DNA from: an uncultured Nitrosomonadales bacterium
Lineage (GTDB): Bacteria; Pseudomonadota; Gammaproteobacteria; Burkholderiales; Gallionellaceae
Direction: 5' to 3'
Length of the DNA stretch: 42,408 nucleotides
Assembly: GCA_903915035.1 (NCBI GenBank)
Contig: CAIWRI010000042.1
Span: 1 to 42,408 of the forward strand
The position numbers were made by a program, and so were the translations under genes. Shown in pieces: positions 37,033 to 42,408 of this stretch (positions within the stretch are counted from its first letter, which is position 1; each line of letters opens with the position of its first letter). The notes under the pieces are model-generated. The model did not search any database and was not told the DNA's origin. It worked only from the letters and a program-made list of their open reading frames with translations.

Positions 37033-37059
37033 AAGCCGCCTGCACACGGCAGGGGCTTG
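37033..37059 (-). terminator. Intrinsic terminator of the PEP-CTERM remnant
   Basis: On the minus strand AAGCCCCTGCC/GCAGGCGGCTT forms a GC-rich, slightly mismatched hairpin followed by a T-rich tract, 22 nt after the stop codon of the remnant. Confidence 0.7.
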
Positions 37060-37080
37060 TGTACGAACAAAATGACTTAA

Positions 37081-37340
37081 TCAGTTCGTCCTGCACCGTT
37101 TCGAGTAGCCAAGACCAAGCAGACCGAGACCGAACAGACCGAGCGTAGCGGGTTCCGGGACTGGATTAGGATCGAAGTCCATGCAGCCAGGTAACTACCA
37201 TTCCCCAAACAGACCTGCAAAACTGTATAGATTGGGCGAAGAGGCCGTCAGTTCGCCAAGATAACCATTGGCTGGTTATTGGTCTGGTCGTACCGCCGAT
37301 AAAGTGTCATTCACTGCGCCAGCGTCCCAGCAACGCATGG
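37081..37340 (-). pseudogene. PEP-CTERM exported protein, degraded remnant
   Basis: The last 33 codons (ATG 37182 to TGA 37081) encode NPVPEPATLGLFGLGLLGLGYSKRCRTN: the PEP motif, a Gly/Leu TM segment and a short basic tail, which is the exosortase sorting signal. Upstream in the same frame, RDAGAVNDTLSAVRPDQ-stop-PANGYLGELTASSPNLYSFAGLFGEW-stop reads as coherent protein interrupted by two in-frame stops. The start of the gene is missing. The remaining 320 bp towards the peroxidase locus hold only the terminator at 37033-37059. Confidence 0.75.
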
Positions 37341-37425
37341 GTAAGATAATCTGCCGCCGGAGATCGTCTGGCTAGCAGCAGCATATGCATGTAAAATCCT
37401 CCACTCCTCACTTGTACGCGGAATC

Positions 37426-37926
37426 ATGAATACACTTACTCACTTTTCCGACTCAGGGCGTGCCCGCATGGTCGATGTGTCAGGCAAAGCAGATACGCAG
37501 CGGACAGCCATCGCCAGCGGTGTGCTGCGCATGCTACCCGATACGCTGGCGCACATCCGCGCGGGCAAAATGGCCAAAGGCGATGTATTGACGGTAGCCG
37601 ACGTGGCAGCGGTGATGGCGGCCAAGCACACAACGGATATTATTCCCATGTGTCATTCCATCGCGTTGACCGGCGTGCAGATCGAATTCAGTGAAATTAA
37701 CGAGCCGGACCCGCAAGGCTGTGTCGGCATCAAGGTAATCACTACCATCAGTTGCACAGGGCAAACCGGCGTAGAGATGGAAGCTTTGACCTCCGCCAAT
37801 GTTGCCTTGCTGACCATCTACGATATGTGCAAGGCTATTGATCGCGGCATGCGCATCGAAGCGGTACAACTGGAAGAAAAACGCGGAGGTAAAAGCGGAA
37901 TCTGGCAACGGGAAGGCGCGAAATGA
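37426..37926 (+). CDS. moaC: Cyclic pyranopterin monophosphate synthase MoaC
   Basis: 166 residues, normal length. MoaC converts 3',8-cyclo-GTP from MoaA into cyclic pyranopterin monophosphate, the first stable molybdenum cofactor intermediate. Motifs: [37 protein letters not shown] and [26 protein letters not shown], with the conserved Lys-rich end EEKRGGKSG. The start follows GCGGAATC. It opens a five-gene cofactor operon and overlaps moaD by 4 bp. No moaA is in the window. Confidence 0.97.
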   Translation: MNTLTHFSDSGRARMVDVSGKADTQRTAIASGVLRMLPDTLAHIRAGKMAKGDVLTVADVAAVMAAKHTTDIIPMCHSIALTGVQIEFSEINEPDPQGCVGIKVITTISCTGQTGVEMEALTSANVALLTIYDMCKAIDRGMRIEAVQLEEKRGGKSGIWQREGAK

Positions 37927-38162
37927 TAGATGTTTTATTTTTTGGTCCGGTCGTGGAACGCACCAGGGTCAATAGTTTGCAGATTCCCTTTAGCCCCGGG
38001 ATGAGCTTGCAATCGCTGCACGATGCACTGGCTGCACGATACCCGCATGCTTTTGAAATCGTCTGTTTCATCGCGGTCAACGAACAACAGGTACGTGACT
38101 TGTCCATGCTGCTGACGGATAACAGCGAAGTGACCTTTATGGCCAAATTTTCCGGAGGCTGA
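37923..38162 (+). CDS. moaD: Molybdopterin synthase sulfur carrier subunit MoaD
   Basis: 79 residues with ubiquitin-like beta-grasp fold. The C-terminus ends FSGG, the diglycine that is adenylated and thiocarboxylated to deliver sulfur to MoaE. It overlaps the moaC stop (ATGA) and is directly followed by moaE. Confidence 0.95.
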   Translation: MIDVLFFGPVVERTRVNSLQIPFSPGMSLQSLHDALAARYPHAFEIVCFIAVNEQQVRDLSMLLTDNSEVTFMAKFSGG

Positions 38163-38588
38163 ATGAAAGCGGCTGTCAGAATTCAACAGGAAGACTTTTC
38201 GCAGGACGAAGAAATTGCCGCACTCAAGGCCAGTTCGCAGCGCATCGGCGGCATCGCCACTTTTGTCGGCTGCGCCAGAGATTTTTCGGAAGGAAGAGCC
38301 GTCTCACAGATCAGTTTTGATGCTTACGGCAGCATGGCGGTCCTGGAGATGAGCCAGTTGCGCATGGACGCAATCGAAAAATTTGGCTTACTGGATGCGC
38401 GCCTGGTGCATCGCATCTGCACCGTCGGCCCGGGAGATAATATCGTTTTCATCGCAGCGGGTGCCGAGCATAGAGTCGCGGCGTTAGAAGCCTGCCGCTG
38501 GATGATAGACGAATTAAAGGCGCGCGTGCCAATCTGGAAAAAGGAAGTCACCCCGCAAGGGGATTCCTGGGTAACAGCACATCCATGA
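38163..38588 (+). CDS. moaE: Molybdopterin synthase catalytic subunit MoaE
   Basis: 141 residues. With MoaD it converts cyclic pyranopterin monophosphate to molybdopterin. Motifs include GGIATFVGCARDFSEGRAVSQISFDAYGSMA, HRICTVGPGDNIVFIAAGAEHRVAALEACRWMIDELKARVPIWKKEV with the catalytic Lys pair. A strong GGAGG six nt upstream lies at the end of moaD. It overlaps mobB by 4 bp. Confidence 0.96.
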   Translation: MKAAVRIQQEDFSQDEEIAALKASSQRIGGIATFVGCARDFSEGRAVSQISFDAYGSMAVLEMSQLRMDAIEKFGLLDARLVHRICTVGPGDNIVFIAAGAEHRVAALEACRWMIDELKARVPIWKKEVTPQGDSWVTAHP

Positions 38589-39112
38589 GCGCACCCAACA
38601 CTTTGCCGCTGGTAATATCCGTGGTGGGGCATTCCGGTGCCGGCAAGACCACCTTGGTGGAAAAACTGGTGCGCTACCTGAGTGATCGCGGACTGTGTAT
38701 CGCCACTATCAAACATGCGCATCACAAGGTTGAGCTAGACACGCCGGGCAAGGACAGTTATCGCTACAAGGCGGCAGGCGCTGCGATGAGCATCCTGCTG
38801 ACAAAAGATGCGCTGCAACTGGTCGCAGACGCAAAAGTTGAGCGCGAACCTGAACAACTGGCACAGCGCTATCTGGCCCAAGCGGATATGGTGCTGGCCG
38901 AAGGCTTTTCTCATGCTCCGGGGGCGAAAATCGAAGTATTACGCCGCGCCTGTGAAAAAGCACTGCGCTGCACCCTGGCAGACGGCTTGATTGCCATTAT
39001 TACCGACATGGATGAAATCTATCCCGAATTACCGCATTTCAGCCTTGAAGACATTGAGGGCATCGCAGAATTTTTGCTAGCTGGAAAAGCGTCCGTGATG
39101 ATCCGAAAATGA
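38585..39112 (+). CDS. mobB: Molybdopterin-guanine dinucleotide biosynthesis adaptor protein MobB
   Basis: 175-residue P-loop GTPase. Walker A is GHSGAGKTTLVEKLV; TIKHAHHKVELDTPGKDSYRYKAAGA is the family signature. MobB assists MobA in forming the guanine dinucleotide cofactor. It overlaps both neighbours (ATGA), so is translationally coupled. Confidence 0.95.
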   Translation: MSAPNTLPLVISVVGHSGAGKTTLVEKLVRYLSDRGLCIATIKHAHHKVELDTPGKDSYRYKAAGAAMSILLTKDALQLVADAKVEREPEQLAQRYLAQADMVLAEGFSHAPGAKIEVLRRACEKALRCTLADGLIAIITDMDEIYPELPHFSLEDIEGIAEFLLAGKASVMIRK

Positions 39113-39693
39113 TCGCTGATTGCACTGCGCTTATTCTGACAGGCGGCGAATCGCGCCGCATGCGGCAGGACAAGGCAGCGCTGATACTGGGCGAACACAG
39201 CTTGCTACAGCACGTCATTTATAGCGTGCAACCCTTGTTTAAGGATACCATCGTCAGTGTGCGCACACCCCGTGCAAATTGTGATTTGTTGCAAGTGAGC
39301 GATAACCCGCTGCATCAAGGCCCTCTGGCAGGCCTTGCAGCAGGACTGACGCAAGCGAAAACCGCCTGGATATTTGTAATAGCCTGCGACATGCCCTTCA
39401 TCACTCCTCAACTGATAACGACGCTTGCCGGATTTCGTGAGGGTGTCGAGGCAGTGGTGCCTGTCGTCGATGGCTTTGTACAACCGATGGCGGCATTTTA
39501 TTCGGTGCATTGCCTAGATGCGTTGCAGGAAATTCTAAATGGCAGCGGAAAACACAGCCTGCGGGCACTGTTAGCTAAGCTGCAAGTGCGTTACGTAAAC
39601 GAAGTCGAAATGCGCTCAAGCGACCCGGGCTTGCGCAGTTTTTTGGATCTGGACACACCTCAGGATGTGGCGTCTGCAATCAATATAAAATAG
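39109..39693 (+). CDS. mobA: Molybdenum cofactor guanylyltransferase MobA
   Basis: 194 residues, a nucleotidyltransferase (GT-A-like fold). The nucleotide-binding loop is LILTGGESRRMRQDKAAL, with the metal motif in VIACDMPFI and VPVVDGFVQPMAAFY. It attaches GMP to molybdopterin for DMSO-reductase-family enzymes. It ends the moaCDE-mobBA operon. Confidence 0.95.
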   Translation: MIADCTALILTGGESRRMRQDKAALILGEHSLLQHVIYSVQPLFKDTIVSVRTPRANCDLLQVSDNPLHQGPLAGLAAGLTQAKTAWIFVIACDMPFITPQLITTLAGFREGVEAVVPVVDGFVQPMAAFYSVHCLDALQEILNGSGKHSLRALLAKLQVRYVNEVEMRSSDPGLRSFLDLDTPQDVASAINIK

Positions 39694-40051
39694 TCGCGCC
39701 ACTTCCTCGCCATCAGTTACTTTTCAATGCGATAGGTGACGCCGATTTGTGTCACAATGAACCAACAGGCATCGCCTGACTGGTAAAACTGTCAACAGCA
39801 GCTGTCTTCAATCAGCCCTCTGCAGTATTGCGAACCGTGTGACTCATGAATGCGAAACGCCCGAGTGCACTACCGGACGTGACTTCACCGCAAATGACAC
39901 ACATTTCAAAAGCCATTTTTTCACAAAACCTGATATTCCGGCTAAACTGACACTCACCTTACCACTTTTATTGCGTCCGCCCCATTAGAATCCATCTCAG
40001 GATGAGAAGAACCTTCTTTTTTAAATATATTTTTATCTTAAAGGTCGTAAT
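39694..40051. other. Gene-free region between mobA and the methyltransferase gene
   Basis: No supported gene. A 34-codon frame from 39846 has no ribosome binding site. GTGAC/GTCAC arms occur near 39738-39757 as a weak inverted repeat. Base composition shifts towards AT from about 39.95 kb. Confidence 0.5.
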
Positions 40052-40858
40052 ATGGCACTCATTACTGTTCAAATTGAAGAAGTGTTGCTTGCTGAATTTC
40101 GTGAAATATATAATCAGAAAATTTATCAAGCTCAGTATAATACTTTCAGAGATGATCTATTTTGCAGCTCCTTATTCCTGGATGATAATTCAAAGAACAC
40201 TTTACTGGCGTCCTATTGTGATGCACACGGATCAGACAAAGGTTCTCTGGACATCAACGCAGGCGGCTCCAGGCCTTACCCTTGGCTTCCTCATACCTAT
40301 ACAGATTTTTATTCGCTATTGTTTGATCATTGTCGGAAAAATATCCAACATGTATTTGAATGCGGGATAGGCACAAATAATCTGGACATAGGATCCAATA
40401 TGACACGGACTGGCAAGCCCGGGGCTTCTTTACGCGTGTGGCGGGATTATTTTCCGAATGCGCAGATTATTGGTGTAGATATTGATAAGGAAATACTTTT
40501 TTCCGAAGAAAGGATTCAAACCTATTACATCGATCAAATGAATAAACTGAGTATTCAAAAATTTTGGCATCAGCTTGATTACAGGGAATTTGATTTGATG
40601 GTTGATGATGGATTACACACCTTTGAAGCCGGCATCATTCTTTTTGAAAACGCTATTGATTATTTAAAAAATGATGGCGTATACATTATTGAGGATGTTA
40701 GTACAGACAACATCGTAAAGTATAAGCAATATTTCAAAAATAAGAAATTCAAAGTACAGTTTTTTCTTTCCCTCAGGAAAAGAGGAGAAATTCTCAATAT
40801 AGATTCCTGGCCCGCATTGGCCGATAATAGTCTGGTTTTCATCAAAAGGATATTTTAA
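40052..40858 (+). CDS. Class I SAM-dependent methyltransferase, probably glycan- or antibiotic-type
   Basis: 268 residues, start at 40052 with AAAGGT 7 nt upstream. The core shows a SAM-binding motif I (HVFECGIGTNNLDIG), then IIGVDIDKEILF with the acidic ribose-binding Asp, and LMVDDGLHTFEAGIILFENAIDYLKNDGVYIIEDV. The AHGSDKG...HTYTDFYSLLF N-terminus and GIGT(N)N...GASLRVWRDYFPNAQIIG are typical of methyltransferases found in surface-polysaccharide and macrolide-type clusters. Substrate unknown. The gene is visibly AT-rich compared with its neighbours, suggesting transfer, and no glycan genes are beside it. Confidence 0.8.
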   Translation: MALITVQIEEVLLAEFREIYNQKIYQAQYNTFRDDLFCSSLFLDDNSKNTLLASYCDAHGSDKGSLDINAGGSRPYPWLPHTYTDFYSLLFDHCRKNIQHVFECGIGTNNLDIGSNMTRTGKPGASLRVWRDYFPNAQIIGVDIDKEILFSEERIQTYYIDQMNKLSIQKFWHQLDYREFDLMVDDGLHTFEAGIILFENAIDYLKNDGVYIIEDVSTDNIVKYKQYFKNKKFKVQFFLSLRKRGEILNIDSWPALADNSLVFIKRIF

Positions 40859-41070
40859 TTCATTCTTTGAGAACACGAAAATGCTTACTTATCACTTTAA
40901 AAAGCGCCTGAGCATGATGCTGACAGGATAAAATGACATTACCCTGAGCTTAAAATCGGGACATGTCAGTTCCTTTTCACAACAATTATTGATCTGCCAT
41001 TTCGATTGCATAGTGCCATGTGTCACCTATCTACTTTTTGACAGCTCGACCTGCAACACCTGGGCAGTAA

Positions 41071-41263
41071 AAAAGGCGCGGGGTCAAAGGCGCGGGGGTC
41101 ATCAAAGGCGCGGGGGTCAAAGGCGCGGGGGGCGCGGGGGTCAGGTCTAACATTCCAACACGCAGCGCATGCGGGTGCGCGGAGTGCGCGGGGGTCAGTG
41201 CGCGTGGCGCGGGGGTCGCACGGGGTCACAACGCACGGGGGGCAGGTCTAACATTCCAACATT
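41071..41263. repeat. GC-rich repeat array and left inverted repeat of the RAYT element
   Basis: Tandem GGCGCGGGGGTCA units (41073-41145) are followed by the sequence AGGTCTAACATTCCAACA (41143-41160), a second GC-rich set, and a second AGGTCTAACATTCCAACA (41244-41261) that overlaps the transposase stop codon. The reverse complement of TCTAACATTCCAACATT occurs to the right of the gene. Confidence 0.8.
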
Positions 41264-42098
41264 ATTCCTCAAACTTCCGCACCGCACGACTTACCGTAAT
41301 GTAGTGCACCCCGAAATGGCGACCTATTTCTGCCATTGTATAAACGCCAGACAGGTATGCTTGAGCCATTGCCTGATTTCTATCAGGATACCTCATCTGG
41401 TATTCGTCAAGTGATAGCGCGACCAATCTTCTTTGGGCTTTTGAAAACTCTCGCAATTCTTCTGGATTCTTTGCCGGCCTGTGGTGTTCCAGGAATGCGT
41501 TATCCCCCAACAGCAGTTGATGGCGGGTATCCAGCAAGGGGCTGGGCAAACCCTTGCCTGCCATCACAAATTGGCGATAGGCATTGATCGCTTTATCTCG
41601 CTGAGAACCAAACTGACTCAATAACCAGTCCGTATCAAGCCAGATTGGCGCCACCTCCTGCTCTGTCGTGTAGCGATAACTGCTCCAGTGCCAGTCATCA
41701 AGTGACTCAACCCTGTTCGCGCGCAGTGGATTCAACACCACATATCGTGTCAACTCCAACAAATAGGCTTCCTTTTGCACAAGTATTGCCTTGTAGCGAC
41801 CTTGATAAAGATGTCCAACCAAGCTATGACGATGGTTAAAGTGCTGAGTATATTGTCCGTTTAATTGCCGCATTCCATGCGATAGCTTGCCATCTACTGT
41901 CTCAACGAGCAGGTGGTAGTGGTTGGTCATCTGGCAAAATGCATAAACCACCCAGTTAAACCGCGCGCAAACAGCCCCTAATATCTCCAGCCAATCACAG
42001 CGGTCGTCATCATTCAGGAAAATATCTTCCCGATGATCCCCGCGCGAAGTGACGTGATAAAATGCACCCGCAAATTCCAGCCTGAGAGGTCTAACCAT
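41262..42098 (-). CDS. REP-associated tyrosine transposase (RAYT, Y1 HUH family)
   Basis: 278 residues. The start MVRPLRLEFAGAFYHVTSRG and the HUH-type motif NHYHLLVE (His60-x-His62) are diagnostic, with GDHREDIF at the metal loop. The catalytic Tyr probably lies in QGRYKAILVQKEAYLLELTRYVVLNPLRA. The C-terminus has a helix-turn-helix-like segment (TMAEIGRHFGVHYITVSRAVRKFEE). These proteins act on palindromic REP sequences. It is intact, unlike the other mobile relics here. It is flanked by the inverted repeats at 41244-41263 and 42117-42133 and by GGGGTCA-containing arrays. The start has a weak ribosome binding site. Confidence 0.92.
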   Translation of the reverse strand: MVRPLRLEFAGAFYHVTSRGDHREDIFLNDDDRCDWLEILGAVCARFNWVVYAFCQMTNHYHLLVETVDGKLSHGMRQLNGQYTQHFNHRHSLVGHLYQGRYKAILVQKEAYLLELTRYVVLNPLRANRVESLDDWHWSSYRYTTEQEVAPIWLDTDWLLSQFGSQRDKAINAYRQFVMAGKGLPSPLLDTRHQLLLGDNAFLEHHRPAKNPEELREFSKAQRRLVALSLDEYQMRYPDRNQAMAQAYLSGVYTMAEIGRHFGVHYITVSRAVRKFEE

Positions 42099-42116
42099 TG
42101 CGGAAGTGTAACAGAA

Positions 42117-42190
42117 AATGTTGGAATGTTAGAGCTGACCCCGACTGCACGACTGCGGTGCATGACCCCGACTGCGGTGCAGGGTTGCAC
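42117..42190. repeat. Right inverted repeat and TGACCCC tandem of the RAYT element
   Basis: AATGTTGGAATGTTAGA (42117-42133) is the inverted match of the left end. It is followed by two copies of TGACCCCGACTGC...GGTGCA (42137-42185). TGACCCC is the reverse complement of the GGGGTCA repeated on the left. Confidence 0.75.
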
Positions 42191-42235
42191 ACCAGTTGAA
42201 GGTAGCTTCGGGGTGATTCAATTTCGTTAGCGCTG

Positions 42236-42408
42236 TCAGGCTCTGTTCCTAGCGCTGAAGGTTCTAGGAAAAAATGTTGGCACTTCCCTGTCACTGAGGC
42301 GGTAGCCCATGGCCTGCCTTGGTGCACCAACATTCATGTACCCCGTTTCCACTAAAAAATTAGCCGCCAGTGCTCGCGTACGGAACCCACTCTTGTCCAG
42401 AAGTCGGC
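42236..42408 (-). CDS. Partial ORF at window edge, unassigned
   Basis: An open frame runs off the right end and stops at 42236 (TGA). The 56 visible residues include LLDKSGFRTRALAANFLVETGYMNV, which weakly recalls a rhodanese active-site loop (CxSGxR) in which Asp would replace the catalytic Cys. The tail RLSDREVPTFFPRTFSARNRA is not recognised. It may be a real 3' end or a chance frame next to the repeat. Confidence 0.35.
   Translation of the reverse strand, partial: RLLDKSGFRTRALAANFLVETGYMNVGAPRQAMGYRLSDREVPTFFPRTFSARNRA

Noticed and set aside
40002..40370. 122-codon plus-strand frame overlapping the methyltransferase start
   Set aside because: Out of frame with the methyltransferase, which has SAM-binding motifs and a ribosome binding site.

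Overview
The window looks like a chromosome segment of a Gram-negative betaproteobacterium, probably near the Gallionellaceae/Nitrosomonadales. This rests on a complete System I cytochrome c maturation operon (ccmABCDEFGHI), RND pumps, a PEP-CTERM remnant, a YecA/SEC-C protein and a cytochrome c peroxidase relic. The lineage is inference; no rRNA is present. About 30 genes look intact. Two genes are decayed and one insertion sequence is a stub.

Layout. 1-2.8 kb: gltX followed by tRNA-Ala(GGC) and tRNA-Glu(TTC), then a YecA-like gene. 2.8-8.4 kb: a small coiled-coil protein, a two-gene RND pump (lipoprotein adaptor plus permease) and an alpha/beta hydrolase, all leftward. 8.8-16.0 kb: the leftward ccm operon with tight ATGA overlaps, broken only by a small repeat element between ccmD and ccmE. 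16.1-17.5 kb: fabI, divergent from ccmA, and a small membrane protein. 17.5-22.1 kb: a gene-poor stretch with a 21-bp tandem repeat array, then an island of small envelope genes that includes two Spy/CpxP-like paralogues, a Gly-rich secreted protein, a glycine-zipper lipoprotein and three small leftward genes. 22.4-31.4 kb: an mdtABC-type heteromeric RND operon with its own outer membrane factor. 31.4-32.2 kb: a transposase stub and a second array of the same 21-bp repeat family. 32.2-35.7 kb: a 1157-residue MHYT/sensor/PAS/GGDEF/EAL protein. 35.9-37.4 kb: a cytochrome c peroxidase pseudogene and a PEP-CTERM gene remnant, each with its own terminator. 37.4-39.7 kb: a molybdenum cofactor operon moaC-moaD-moaE-mobB-mobA. 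40.0-42.4 kb: a visibly AT-rich methyltransferase gene, a REP-associated tyrosine transposase flanked by inverted repeats and GC-rich arrays, and a partial ORF at the edge.

The strongest non-gene observations are two. First, the two spy-like paralogues share a conserved upstream block: a 15-bp imperfect palindrome exactly 57 nt from a TATTAT hexamer in both. One copy lies in the intergenic region shared with mdtABC, which suggests a common envelope-stress regulator. Second, a degenerate 21-bp tandem repeat family occurs at two intergenic loci about 14 kb apart. Both arrays are read as seven-residue S-T-G repeats in the same phase.
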